A stretch of DNA of 64,000 nucleotides, from positions 124,001 to 188,000 of the forward strand of contig CAYNRE010000009.1 of NCBI GenBank assembly GCA_964399535.1. The letters are read 5' to 3'. Position numbers and translations under genes: made by a program. This DNA is from CAYNRE01 sp964399535. GTDB taxonomy: Bacteria; Planctomycetota; Planctomycetia; Pirellulales; CAYNRE01. Shown piece after piece: positions 1 through 9,250 of the stretch; position 1 is the first letter of the stretch, and each line of letters starts with the position of its first letter. Under the pieces are notes generated by a model, which searched no databases, was not told the DNA's origin, and saw only the letters and a program-made list of their open reading frames with translations.

Positions 1-1
1 C

Positions 2-193
2 GCCGGGCAAACCCATGTGGTCCGCCCCGGGCCGGCCCTCGAGATCGTAGCCGAAAACACCCTCGGCCAGGCCTGCTTCAGCTCCCCCGCCGCCAGCCAG
101 GGCAGCCTCTTCTTCCGCGGCGAAGAACACTTGCTGAGGATCGATGGGCCCGGAGGTTCCCAGCCCTTGCCTGGCGAAGAGGCGGGCCGCTAG
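2..193 (+). CDS. PQQ-like beta-propeller protein, C-terminal fragment
   Basis: This is the 3' end of a gene that begins before the window; frame 2 is open from base 2 to a TAG at 191-193, giving 63 residues. The peptide contains the pattern typical of the last blade of planctomycete PQQ/BamB-like propellers: a hydrophobic VVRPGPALEIVAEN stretch, then CFSSPAASQGSLFFRGEEHL and LLRIDG. These proteins are usually exported or periplasmic and fold as WD/PQQ propellers. The substrate cannot be inferred from this fragment. The next gene is convergent and ends 52 bases away. Confidence 0.6.
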   Translation, partial: AGQTHVVRPGPALEIVAENTLGQACFSSPAASQGSLFFRGEEHLLRIDGPGGSQPLPGEEAGR

Positions 194-245
194 CCGGCCG
201 CCGACGAAATCCCTACGTCGGCCCGCCCCTGCGATCATCCGCCGG

Positions 246-1169
246 CTAACTCTTACGAATCGGGCGAAGCCGCTCCTCGGGAAGGACCATCGAGGTTACC
301 CGCAGCCCGAACATATCGCCTACCTTTACGGCCTCGCCGTCGGCCAACACCTGCCGCCCGACGCGCAGACTCAACATCTCCTCGCACGACTTGTTGAACT
401 GAATGATCATGCCCGGAACCATCTCCCTCACGCGGCCGACAGGGAGCCGAGTGCTGGCCAGCTCCACCGAGACAGGGAGTCGAATTCGCATCAAGCTGCG
501 GGCATAGGGGGGCAGCCGATCCCAGGTCTTGGCCGCCGGATCTCGTTCCGCCGGGCCGGCCGCCGCCGACACTGCGCCGCCGACCGAGGCCTCGACTTGG
601 TCAGCCGCCGTCTCGTTTGGTGCGGCCCCTTCGCCCGCGGCAGGCTCCCCAAGCGCCGCCGGAGCCGTAAGCGGAGATACCAGCCACCAGACCGCGCTGG
701 CTTCGCCGCGCTCGGCTTCGGCCTGCTGGCTCCGAACCTGAATCGGCAGGGCCCAGCAGTCGCTGGCCGGGAGTGCCCGGGCAACGGTTTCCGCCAAATT
801 CGCGGACGGGCGGGGCGATTCGTTGCTCACCCCGAGCGATTCGGGCAGCAAGAGCACCCCGAGCTCTTGGGCCAGGGTGCCCAGTCGGCCGGTGCCTGCG
901 GCGTCGGGCGCCGAATACCAGGCCGGAAGCAGGCCGCCGGCCTCCCCGACGAGCAGCGCCGTGGCACGTTCGCCGCAGATCCAACTCAGAACCAACCCCG
1001 GTCCCGATAACCGACTGGCAAGCTCGGCCGCGGCGAGTTGCACCGGCTCGCCAAACTCGAGCACCACGGTCGACCCCAAGCCTCGAGCCAGGGCCGCGCC
1101 GATATTCTCCGCGTTGGCGCGGCACTGCCCGGCAATGGCCGGCATTGCTTCGGCGGTCAACTCGCCCAT
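246..1169 (-). CDS. FliM/FliN-type protein with C-terminal SpoA domain
   Basis: A 307-residue protein. The last ~75 residues (about 235-300) match the SpoA/FliN fold of the flagellar motor switch and type III secretion C-ring: RIRLPVSVELASTRLPV, then VREMVPGMIIQFNKSCEE, LRVGRQVLADGEAVKVGDMFG and a final RVTSM strand. The first ~170 residues are divergent and could be a degenerate CheC/FliM-like middle domain. A Pro/Ala-rich linker joins the parts. I chose the second ATG because GAGG lies six bases upstream of it; the ATG six bases earlier would overlap that site. No other flagellar genes are visible, so a motor-switch role is a family inference. It could also be a standalone regulator. Confidence 0.6.
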   Translation of the reverse strand: MGELTAEAMPAIAGQCRANAENIGAALARGLGSTVVLEFGEPVQLAAAELASRLSGPGLVLSWICGERATALLVGEAGGLLPAWYSAPDAAGTGRLGTLAQELGVLLLPESLGVSNESPRPSANLAETVARALPASDCWALPIQVRSQQAEAERGEASAVWWLVSPLTAPAALGEPAAGEGAAPNETAADQVEASVGGAVSAAAGPAERDPAAKTWDRLPPYARSLMRIRLPVSVELASTRLPVGRVREMVPGMIIQFNKSCEEMLSLRVGRQVLADGEAVKVGDMFGLRVTSMVLPEERLRPIRKS

Positions 1170-1557
1170 CGTCATCCTCGCCCCGGGGACCGAGATTCCC
1201 CACGGAATCGTCGCGCTCTACCCTTGTTATCGGCCTCAAATCCTCTGAGGTTTACCCAGATCAACTCGCCCCTGGGCCACCAGGTCGAACCCAAGCAACG
1301 GCTACGCGTCTCTATTCGCACCAGGGCTTGCTGGTTGGTCCTCGTCAAATGGCCGATAAGCTAGCGATCCCGCTCGGCGGGGCGGTGTCCGCAGGATGCC
1401 TGGGGGATATACTTACCTATCCTGACAGAACTTCCGAAACAGCCAGTCGTATGCCTGGTTAGGCTTTTTTTGGCCCGGCTCGCTCTTTAACCGAGAGTGG
1501 GCTAGCCCGGCGGTTATTTGGCTTCTAGGGGGGCCGTCCTTCCCGGGCGGTCGATCC
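1170..1557. other. Divergent intergenic region upstream of nadA
   Basis: 388 bases separate the divergent FliN-like gene and nadA. I see no convincing gene. It holds a possible -10 element (TATACT at 1408-1413) without a good -35, followed by a short terminator-like hairpin with seven T's, listed separately. Apparent reading frames here are extensions of neighbours or antisense shadows. Confidence 0.5.
1453..1471 (+). terminator. Small terminator-like hairpin in the nadA leader
   Basis: GCCT-GGTT-AGGC forms a 4-bp stem and is followed directly by seven T's on the plus strand. It lies about 90 bases before the nadA ATG and downstream of a possible TATACT -10 element, so it could act as a leader attenuator. 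A CCAG at 1443-1446 could pair with the CTGG inside the hairpin as an alternative fold. The stem is short and this is a weak call. Confidence 0.3.
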
Positions 1558-2700
1558 ATGGCAACCACCCTCGACGAACGCGGTTCGGCCCCGATCCCCT
1601 TGGCCCCGCTCAAGTCACTGGATAATGCAACCCTAGCTGCCAAGATCCAGGCAATTCGCCAACGGCTGGGAAGCGAGCTGTTGATTCTCGGCCATCACTA
1701 CCAACAGGACGAAGTGATCGCCCACGCCGATCTGCGCGGCGACAGCTACCAGCTCAGCCAAATGGCGGCCGACAGCCAGGATTGTCGTAGCATCGTCTTC
1801 TGTGGCGTGCACTTCATGGCCGAAACGGCCGACGTGCTCGTCAACCGACCCGAGCGGCTTGCCCAACGTCACGGACGCCGCGTGCCCGTCATTCTGCCCG
1901 ATCTGGCCGCTGGCTGTTCGATGGCCGACATGGCCGCGATCGAGCAGGTCGAAAACTGCTGGGAAGATCTCGGCGAGGTGCTCGACAACTCCGATTTCAC
2001 GCCGGTTACTTACATCAACTCCGCGGCCAGCCTGAAGGCTTTTTGCGGCCGCCACGGTGGCATCGTCTGCACTTCCAGCAATGCCCGGGCCGTGCTCGAT
2101 TGGGCTTTCGCGCGCCGCCGGCGCGTGCTGTTTTTTCCCGATCAGCACCTGGGCCGCAACACAGCCCGGGCCATGGGGATCGAACTCGACGAAATGACCG
2201 TCTGGGATCCCCACCAGGAACTGGGCGGAAACGACCCAGGAAAACTTTCCCAGGCCCGGGTACTGCTCTGGAAGGGCCATTGCAGCGTCCATCAAATGTT
2301 CCGCCCGGAGCACGTAACGCAATTTCGCCAGCGCGTTCCGGGTATTCGCATCCTGGTGCATCCCGAATGCACCATGGAAGTGGTCGACCAGGCCGACGTC
2401 GTAGGCTCCACCGGCAAGATCATCCGCGAAGTGGAAAATGCCCCCGCCGGGAGCCGCTGGGCAATCGGCACCGAGCTGCACCTGGTTAACCGTCTGAAGC
2501 AAGAGCACCCCGAGCAAGAGATTCATTTCCTCAGCCCGGTGGTTTGCATGTGCGCCACGATGTATCGCATTAACCTGGCACACCTGGCCTGGTCACTCGA
2601 GAACCTGGCGGCCGGCGCCGTGGTCAACCGCATCCACGTCGACGAGGAAACGGCCCACTGGGCGCTCGTCGCGCTGGAGCGGATGCTACAAGTGAAGTAG
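1558..2700 (+). CDS. nadA: Quinolinate synthase NadA
   Basis: Cytoplasmic 4Fe-4S enzyme that condenses iminoaspartate with dihydroxyacetone phosphate to make quinolinate, the first committed intermediate of de novo NAD synthesis. At 380 residues it is the long, Bacillus-like form. The signature segments are LGHHYQQDEV near residue 44, AGCSMADMA (C120), KGHCSVHQMF (C242), HPECTMEVVDQAD, STGKIIREV, and SPVVCMCATMYRINL (C330/C332). The spacing of C120, C242 and C330/332 fits the three cluster ligands of the B. subtilis type. No nadB or nadC is in the window. The ATG start is not preceded by a strong Shine-Dalgarno sequence. Confidence 0.95.
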   Translation: MATTLDERGSAPIPLAPLKSLDNATLAAKIQAIRQRLGSELLILGHHYQQDEVIAHADLRGDSYQLSQMAADSQDCRSIVFCGVHFMAETADVLVNRPERLAQRHGRRVPVILPDLAAGCSMADMAAIEQVENCWEDLGEVLDNSDFTPVTYINSAASLKAFCGRHGGIVCTSSNARAVLDWAFARRRRVLFFPDQHLGRNTARAMGIELDEMTVWDPHQELGGNDPGKLSQARVLLWKGHCSVHQMFRPEHVTQFRQRVPGIRILVHPECTMEVVDQADVVGSTGKIIREVENAPAGSRWAIGTELHLVNRLKQEHPEQEIHFLSPVVCMCATMYRINLAHLAWSLENLAAGAVVNRIHVDEETAHWALVALERMLQVK

Positions 2701-2956
2701 GCGCCCGCTTGATTCGGATCTCGCCCGCGCTCGGGCCTGCCCGCCCCGAACGCTCCCCCTTGGCGAAGCAGCCCCCCGCTGGTCCCGCAGCACGTAAAAT
2801 CGGATATATTGATCCTAAATAACTGCCGTGGCAGAATAGGAGTCGGGCGACTCAGGGATTTCTGGCCCCATTCAAGTTCAGCGGTGGTCCGTAGTCGCCC
2901 CGCGACGCCGGTGCCTCGAGCGCCGCGGGCCACCCTACTCGCAGGCGACCAACGCC

Positions 2957-4285
2957 ATGATGCAATCTCACAGGTACGGGGCGTGCCGCTTTGCCGCGCT
3001 GGCGGTGCTGCTGGCGGCGCCGCTGACAACTCGGCTGGCCCAGGCCGAGCTTCCCTACGAAGAGCCGCCGATCAACTATCTGACGGCCGAAGACGACAAC
3101 CCCGTGTCGCAACTGGCCCGCCGTCTGGAACAAGGCGAGCTGCGCCTGGAACCGCGACCACCCTGGGGGCCGCTGCCTGCCCTGCTGGAAGCCTTGGAGA
3201 TTCCCGTTTCGTCGCAGGGGCTGGTCTTTTCACAGACCAGTTTCCAGCGCAATCGAATTTCGCGCCGCACGCCCCGCGCCATTTACTTTGGCGACGAGGT
3301 CTACGTGGGCTACGTACCCGGAGGCGAGGTGCTCGAGATTTCGACGGCCGACCCGCGCCTGGGGGGCACCTTTTACACGCTCGACGCACGGCCCGACCAA
3401 CCGGCCCGCCTGTCGCGGCGGACGCACGATTGTTTGCAGTGCCATGTCTCGAACCGCACCGCCGACTTGCCTGGCCACCTGATTCGTTCGCTGTATGTCG
3501 ACCGACAGGGAATGCCAATCTTCAACCTGGGCACCCTCACGGTCGACCACACCACGCCCCTCGAACGGCGCTGGGGGGGTTGGTACGTCTCTGGCACGCA
3601 TGGCGGCCAGGTCCACCTGGGCAATCAAACGTTTGTGGCCGGCGAACCGCCGGGAGCAGACCAACTCCAGGCCGGCGCCAACCGAACCGACCTCTCCTCG
3701 CTGTTCGACACCTCGCTCTACCTCTCGCCCCATAGCGATCTGGTGGCCCTGATGGTCCTGGAACACCAGACCCAAATGCACAACCGCATCGCCCGGGCCA
3801 GTTACGAAGAGCGGATGGCGGCCCACTACGACGATTCGCTGAACCAGGCCCTGGGGCGCCCCGCGGGCGAGCGGTCGGAGTCGTACCATCGGCGCTGCCA
3901 GCAGGCGGTCGAACAACTGTTGGAAGTGGCGCTTTTCTCGGGCGAGGCCTCGCTCACCGAACCGGTCCGCGGTACGTCCGATTTTCAAACCGAATTCTCG
4001 GCGCGCAGCCCGCGCGATGCCCGGGGACGGTCGCTGTATCAGCTCGACCTCGAGCACCGTCTGTTCCGCTACCCACTCAGCTACCTGGTTTATAGCCGGG
4101 CCATGCGCGAACTACCCGAGCCCGTGGCTCACCGGTTCTACAGCCGGCTGGCCGAAGTACTCCGCGGCCAAGACACCAGTTCCGCGTTCGCCCACCTTAC
4201 CGCCGGCGACCGCGCGGCCCTTGACGAAATCCTTCGCGCCACCGGCGAGCGGCTCGGGCCATCGGGCCAGGCAATCTTTCACTAG
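2957..4285 (+). CDS. Secreted CxxCH-containing hypothetical protein
   Basis: A 442-residue protein with an N-terminal signal peptide (hydrophobic FAALAVLLAAPLTTRLAQA, likely cleaved near residue 30). It has one heme-attachment motif, CLQCH at residues 159-163, in a domain not obviously like class I cytochrome c. Around it are conserved-looking segments such as PRAIYFGDEVYVGYVPGG and SLYLSPHSDLVALMVLEHQ, the latter with a His-rich flank that could offer a distal heme ligand. I infer a periplasmic c-type heme protein; the partner and reaction are unknown. It converges with the sulfatase gene and a strong hairpin starts at the last base of its stop codon. A second ATG follows the first directly. 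Confidence 0.65.
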   Translation: MMQSHRYGACRFAALAVLLAAPLTTRLAQAELPYEEPPINYLTAEDDNPVSQLARRLEQGELRLEPRPPWGPLPALLEALEIPVSSQGLVFSQTSFQRNRISRRTPRAIYFGDEVYVGYVPGGEVLEISTADPRLGGTFYTLDARPDQPARLSRRTHDCLQCHVSNRTADLPGHLIRSLYVDRQGMPIFNLGTLTVDHTTPLERRWGGWYVSGTHGGQVHLGNQTFVAGEPPGADQLQAGANRTDLSSLFDTSLYLSPHSDLVALMVLEHQTQMHNRIARASYEERMAAHYDDSLNQALGRPAGERSESYHRRCQQAVEQLLEVALFSGEASLTEPVRGTSDFQTEFSARSPRDARGRSLYQLDLEHRLFRYPLSYLVYSRAMRELPEPVAHRFYSRLAEVLRGQDTSSAFAHLTAGDRAALDEILRATGERLGPSGQAIFH

Positions 4286-4323
4286 TGCATCGTCAACCCT
4301 GGTCGTTCGGGTTGCCGATGCAC
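4285..4323. terminator. Strong hairpin between convergent genes
   Basis: GTGCATCG-T-CAACCC, a 9-base loop, then GGGTTG-C-CGATGCAC. This gives an 8-bp and a 6-bp stem separated by one mismatch. It starts at the last base of the CxxCH gene stop codon and lies between two convergent genes, so it may stop transcription from both sides. There is no U-tract, so Rho-independent function is uncertain. Confidence 0.6.
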
Positions 4324-4462
4324 GACCATTGAACACGCAAGTGGTTCGGCGGCTCGCCAGTAGCGAGTGCTCGGCCCCATCGCCGCGACCCGAACCCTTG
4401 ATTCTGGCCGAGCGATACCCGGCCGGCGGGGAGGATACGTCGGCGACCCGAAAACCTTGCGA

Positions 4463-5866
4463 CTACGGTGCGGGTACGGCCGCTCGGGCACGACGCCCCC
4501 GCCGAGCCCCGCCCCCTTGCCGGCCCCAGCGCGGCTCCTCCAGCTGCGACTCCCAGGCCGCCAACAACTTGCTCAATTCGGCCAACCGCTCGGGCTCGGC
4601 CGTGGCCTGGTTTCGGGTCTCACTCAGGTCGGCCGCCAGGTCGTAAAGCTGGTCGGGCTGTGCTGATTGGCGAATCAGCTTCCAATCGCCATGACGAACG
4701 GCCGCGGAACCTGGCCCAAACCGCCAGTAGAGCGTGGCGTGCGGATCCTGGTCGGTTTCGCCTTCCAGGTAGGGGAGCAAGTTTACGCCATCCAAGCGCA
4801 TGGAATCCTCGATCTCCACTCCGGCCAACGCCAGCGCCGTCGGCACTAGGTCGAGCGAGCTGACCGGCCGCTCGTAGGTTTGCCCGCTCGGCAGGTGTCC
4901 GGGCCAACTCACCAGGTAAGGAACACGTATTCCCCCCTCGAACAACTGGGCCTTGTACCCGCGCAACGGCAAATTGCTCGAAGTGTTCCCCTGCGGCCCT
5001 CCGTTGTCGCTGATAAAGAACACCAGCGTCTGCTCCTCGAGCTGTTGGGCTTGAAGCGCGTCGAGCACCTGTCCGACGGCGTCGTCCATCGCGCTGAGCA
5101 TTGCCGCGTAGTTGCGGTGCTTCTCGTCGGCAATTTGCGGGAAGCGGGCCCGGTACTTGTCCGTGGCCTCGAGCGGCGTATGTACCGCGTTGAAGGTGAG
5201 CAGCAGGAAAAACGGGTTTTTGGCCTGGCGCTCGACGAACGCGGCCGCTTCGCGACCCAGGGCTTCGGTCAAGTAAGTGTCTTCGCTCACCGGCACGTCG
5301 CCACGCAAAATGCTGGCCATGCCGCGCTGGCTCCCCGCCGTCCAATCCAAATACGAGTGGGCTCCCCCCAGAAAGCCAAAGAACTCGTCGAACCCTCGCG
5401 CCAGCGGCCGGTACTTCGGGTCGGAACCCAGGTGCCATTTGCCCACCAAACCCGTCCGATAGCCGGCCTCGCGCAACCGATTGGCCAGGGTCACTTCGCT
5501 GGTCGGCAGGCCGATCTCGCGCCCGTCGGTTTGCTGCGGCGGACCGGGATTGTGCTCGTGGCCGAAACGCTGTTGATAGCGTCCGGTGATCAGTCCGGCC
5601 CGCGTGGGGCTACAAACCGGGCAGGTCACGTAGCCCTGCGTGCAGCGCACGCCCGAGGCGGCCAGCGCGTCGAGCCGGGGCGTGGGAATCTCAGTGCCCC
5701 CCTGGAAACCCGGATCGTGATTCCCCAGGTCGTCGGCCACGATCACGACCAGGTTCGGACGTGTTTCGGCCGCCGGCGCCCGAGCCGGCATCCAGGCCCC
5801 GGCGAGCAGCGCGGCGCTCCAAACGGCGATCCCGAACCCCGCGTAACGGGTAGGTGAGTCGATCAT
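4463..5866 (-). CDS. Arylsulfatase-family sulfatase
   Basis: Exported alkaline-phosphatase-superfamily sulfatase of 467 residues that hydrolyses sulfate esters, probably on sulfated polysaccharides. Motifs seen: signal peptide (hydrophobic core about residues 9-33), metal site NLVVIVADDLG, sulfatase signature CSPTRAGLITGRYQ with C85 as the cysteine converted to formylglycine, GLVGKWHLG, and FFISDNGGPQGNTSSNLPLR. The layout resembles N-acetylgalactosamine-6-sulfatase/arylsulfatase A. I chose the ATG at 5866 because GGGGGAAA lies just upstream; a TTG 18 bases earlier is inside that ribosome-binding site. The C-terminus ends in a short Arg/Ala-rich tail. Maturation requires a formylglycine-generating enzyme elsewhere. 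The substrate cannot be told from sequence. Confidence 0.9.
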   Translation of the reverse strand: MIDSPTRYAGFGIAVWSAALLAGAWMPARAPAAETRPNLVVIVADDLGNHDPGFQGGTEIPTPRLDALAASGVRCTQGYVTCPVCSPTRAGLITGRYQQRFGHEHNPGPPQQTDGREIGLPTSEVTLANRLREAGYRTGLVGKWHLGSDPKYRPLARGFDEFFGFLGGAHSYLDWTAGSQRGMASILRGDVPVSEDTYLTEALGREAAAFVERQAKNPFFLLLTFNAVHTPLEATDKYRARFPQIADEKHRNYAAMLSAMDDAVGQVLDALQAQQLEEQTLVFFISDNGGPQGNTSSNLPLRGYKAQLFEGGIRVPYLVSWPGHLPSGQTYERPVSSLDLVPTALALAGVEIEDSMRLDGVNLLPYLEGETDQDPHATLYWRFGPGSAAVRHGDWKLIRQSAQPDQLYDLAADLSETRNQATAEPERLAELSKLLAAWESQLEEPRWGRQGGGARRGRRARAAVPAP

Positions 5867-6121
5867 CGGGTAGGTTTCCCCCAAGAGTCAAAAGCGGGTT
5901 CAGCCAGGCCTCACAGGGCCGCCTTGCTCGGGCGCGTCGAATCCGTCCGGCGTAGGCCGCACCCTCCGGCCGCCGGGCATGCAACCCCGCCGGGCGACCT
6001 GAGTTTCGCCGCCGGCCAGAGAAATTGCCAGTTTTCGTCCCCGCCGGCGAGGTGCGGATTCCAAGTGACCGAGCCAACAGAACCCGGTCGTCCCTGCCCG
6101 CCAAACATTTCTCCGGACCGG

Positions 6122-9100
6122 CTAGCGGCTACTCGCGCCCCCCGTCGTGAAATCGCCCCCGCGGAAATCGTCGATCCTCCAATTGCCCGTGTCCATCCAG
6201 TAAGTGAACTTGCGGGCTTCCGCCTTCTGCGGTGTTGCGCCGGGGGCCGTTTGTCGCTCGAGCAAGGCATCGGCCCGGGCGGATCCCTCCAGCACCAGGG
6301 CTTGCTTGGCCTCGGCATAGGTAACCCGCTCGGCCAGGGCCGTGAAATTGCTGCCTTCGATATCCGCATGGCCCGAGGCGACCATTTCGGTCGAGGGTCG
6401 CCCGCTGCCGTTTTCGAGTTGGGCCAAGGTCAGTTCGTCGCACTCCAGCCGCATGGCCCGGGGACCCCAATCGGCCGGATCGCCGTCGAGCGGCAACCGG
6501 CGCTCCCAGTGCCCCACCGGTCCGTAAACGGCGCGCACCCGATCGAAAAACGTAAGCTCTTTGCGAACCAGGTTGCCACGAATTCCGCGGCGGAACTGCA
6601 CGCCTAAATAGGTCAGTTCAGTCGACACTCCCGGGGGCTCGGCCGGCGCCGGATCGGCCTGCGGCCCGAGTTTGCCCAGGCCGCCTGGCAGCGCCAGCGA
6701 AGTGCTGGCACCCCCGCGGCGCACCAGGTGCACCATGCCCGGCCCCACGGCGTTAATGGCCCCGCTGGGATGTTCGACCACCAGCTCCTGCACCGTCAAT
6801 CGCTCGTCGCTCAGGGGGCCTTCGGCGTCGTACTGCACCCGGTCGAGCATCGCCCCCTGACGGCAAATCAGCGTTTGCAAACGCGGCGGCGGACCGGCGG
6901 TGGCCGAAAAATCGACGCGGTCGGCCAAGCGGACTTCGAGCACCTCGGTCGACAACGTCTGTGGAGGCAGCGAGGCAACCACCCGCTGCTGAAATCGTGC
7001 CAGTAGCCCGTCGAAGTCCAGCGTCCCCAGCCAGCGTACTTCCAGGGTTTCGTCCGAGCCGCCGGCGTTGGGCGGCAATGCCGGGAGCGCGGCAACCCCC
7101 ATCCCGGGTCCGGCCAGGCTGGCCATCATGCCACCCCGAACCGGCAGCAACAGCTTTCCCCCCTGCTCCACCCGCAAGCGGTTGGCCCCCCGATCGAGCA
7201 CAATCTTCTGACCATCCAAGTCCAGGCCCCGACCCTCCACGTGCCCCGGCATCCCCAGAATCGTGACCAGCATTTGGCCGGTAGCCGGCTGCTGAACTTC
7301 GACGTTGTCGCCCGTGATGACCACCGGCTGATCGTCGGGCCGAGCGGTTTGCGTTTCAACCACTTTCACACGCTGGCGCACATCGGCCCGCGAGAGCTCG
7401 CTGCGACCTCCGCGCATGCGCAGCTCGACTTGCAACAGCTCGCCTTCCACCTGGAAATGCTGCGCGGGCGGTTGGTTGGCCACCGGCTCGGCCGCGGGGG
7501 CTGGCAAGCCGGGTCCCGCCAGCGGCCGGCCCGAGGACGGCGGATCGGCGACCGCTCTGGCCTCGGGCGGCGGTGGCAATACCCCCGGCGGAACCGGCGC
7601 GGGCAAGCCCGGCTCGTGCAGCAGCCAAACTTTCAACGCGTCGACCCGGGCGGTGATCTGCGAGGAAATGATCTGCACGTTCTTCTGGGCCATCATCTGC
7701 TTGGGAATCAGCTTCGTCCGCGCGGCGCCGGTTCGGGCATCGGGCTCGGCGGGCACTTCATCAAACCAGGCATGAATCACTTCGGCATCGATGCCGCCCA
7801 ATTCTTCCGCGAACACATGCGCGCTTCCCTCGATGGTAAGCACGTGCTCCCCCTCGTGTTCGGCGAACCGCACTCCCCGAGCCCAGGTCGCCTCGACCGG
7901 CCGCCGCCGACCCTCCTCCACCGCGCCCCCCGCGCCGCCGGGGCCCCGCCGCTCGGCGACCCAACCGTGCATCTGTCCAGGCCCCGTGGCAAAGAACGAC
8001 CCCCAGGGGTTCCCCCCGGCGGGCGTGAAGTTGATCCGCGGGGCCCGCAGCTCGTCGGCATCGCGCGTGACAATCGCCTGCTGCGGGTCTTCCAACGTCA
8101 CCGATCGGGTCCGAATCTGGTACTTCAGGTGTTGGCAGGTCGCTTCGGCTCGGGCCACGGGTGAGCGAACCTGTACGGGGTGCCCCTGAGCTTCGAGCCA
8201 ATCGGGCTCGAGCCGGGGAATCTTCTGCGGCTGACCGGGCGTTCGCGGAGCCACCGCCCCGACCGGCGTGAAATGAATTGCCAACAACTCGCACCGCAGT
8301 TGGTCGGTGGTGCCGGTGGGGTGCAGCCGAACAACATCGACCGAATGGCGGAAGGTGGCGACGTAGTTCTCCAGGTCGAACCGAAACGGCCCCTGGCAGG
8401 TGATCTCGACCGGGGGCCCCTGCCGCTCCTCGGCCGTGCCAGGGGGCGCCGAGGGCGAGTCGGTGCCGGGCAACAACCCTTGACCGGCCATCACGGCCCG
8501 CATCGCCACTTCCTGCTTCAGTTCGAACCAGCGAATACCGCTGATGGTCGGCGAAGTGCTCTGGATGGCCGGGTCGGGGTGGGCATCGTTGAACAGCCGG
8601 ATCTCCAGGTCGCGGCCCCGTCCCTGGTGAGCGCCCATGCGGAATTCGACCGGGTAGGGGCTCGTAACGCGTTCTTCCACGAGCACCAGGTCGCGGCAAA
8701 CAATCTGCATGTCGTCGCCCGGCCCCGGTTGCTTTTGATCGCTGCGAATGGTGACTTTGCCAATCAGCTTGCCGCCGATCAGGCGGCCGATCTGAGCCCG
8801 TTGCAAGTCGAACGGCTGATCGAAAACCAGCTCGGCCCCCTCGGGGGCCCGCAGAATGATCGCCTGCCGACGCCGTTGTTCGTCGTCCAGCTCGGGCGAA
8901 GTGGGCAGCACGACCATGGTGCAGGGGGTCAGCAGCACCCGGCCGTCGCCCAGGTTGCGGTAGTTTTCCAGCAGTAACTTGCCCCGGGGCGATTCGAGAA
9001 TCTTCGGCGAGCGGCGCTCCCACTCGTCCTCGCGGAACCAATAGGCCAGGTCGCTCCGCTGGCGGGCCACGGGGTCCAGCGGAACTCCGCCGGCCAGGCT

Positions 9101-9229
9101 GCTGGGGCCCCCCGACAGCCCGGTCACCGCCGCCGGTTCGACCAAGGGCACCACGGCCAGGGCATAAGCGCCATAGGCAGCCAGCACCAGGCCCAGCGCG
9201 ACCAGGATTCGCGTGACGCGTGCGACCAC
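6122..9229 (-). CDS. Large LptC/LptA (OstA-like) LPS-transport protein
   Basis: A 1035-residue protein anchored by one N-terminal membrane segment (about residues 6-28), with the rest predicted periplasmic. Long stretches read as repeated beta-strands of the OstA/LptA-LptC type, for example VVITGDNVEVQQPATGQMLV and TEMVASGHADIEGSNFTALA followed by ERVTYAEAKQALVLEGSA. Proline-rich linkers separate blocks near residues 560-600. It follows kdsD and kdsC by 21 bases, the place held by lptC and lptA in Proteobacteria, so I infer a fused, expanded bridge component carrying lipopolysaccharide across the periplasm. It is about five times longer than a typical LptC or LptA. The start is GTG with GGAG nearby. 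No lptB follows. Confidence 0.6.
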   Translation of the reverse strand: MVARVTRILVALGLVLAAYGAYALAVVPLVEPAAVTGLSGGPSSLAGGVPLDPVARQRSDLAYWFREDEWERRSPKILESPRGKLLLENYRNLGDGRVLLTPCTMVVLPTSPELDDEQRRRQAIILRAPEGAELVFDQPFDLQRAQIGRLIGGKLIGKVTIRSDQKQPGPGDDMQIVCRDLVLVEERVTSPYPVEFRMGAHQGRGRDLEIRLFNDAHPDPAIQSTSPTISGIRWFELKQEVAMRAVMAGQGLLPGTDSPSAPPGTAEERQGPPVEITCQGPFRFDLENYVATFRHSVDVVRLHPTGTTDQLRCELLAIHFTPVGAVAPRTPGQPQKIPRLEPDWLEAQGHPVQVRSPVARAEATCQHLKYQIRTRSVTLEDPQQAIVTRDADELRAPRINFTPAGGNPWGSFFATGPGQMHGWVAERRGPGGAGGAVEEGRRRPVEATWARGVRFAEHEGEHVLTIEGSAHVFAEELGGIDAEVIHAWFDEVPAEPDARTGAARTKLIPKQMMAQKNVQIISSQITARVDALKVWLLHEPGLPAPVPPGVLPPPPEARAVADPPSSGRPLAGPGLPAPAAEPVANQPPAQHFQVEGELLQVELRMRGGRSELSRADVRQRVKVVETQTARPDDQPVVITGDNVEVQQPATGQMLVTILGMPGHVEGRGLDLDGQKIVLDRGANRLRVEQGGKLLLPVRGGMMASLAGPGMGVAALPALPPNAGGSDETLEVRWLGTLDFDGLLARFQQRVVASLPPQTLSTEVLEVRLADRVDFSATAGPPPRLQTLICRQGAMLDRVQYDAEGPLSDERLTVQELVVEHPSGAINAVGPGMVHLVRRGGASTSLALPGGLGKLGPQADPAPAEPPGVSTELTYLGVQFRRGIRGNLVRKELTFFDRVRAVYGPVGHWERRLPLDGDPADWGPRAMRLECDELTLAQLENGSGRPSTEMVASGHADIEGSNFTALAERVTYAEAKQALVLEGSARADALLERQTAPGATPQKAEARKFTYWMDTGNWRIDDFRGGDFTTGGASSR

Positions 9230-9250
9230 GGCCTCTCCACCCGTCTTGGC

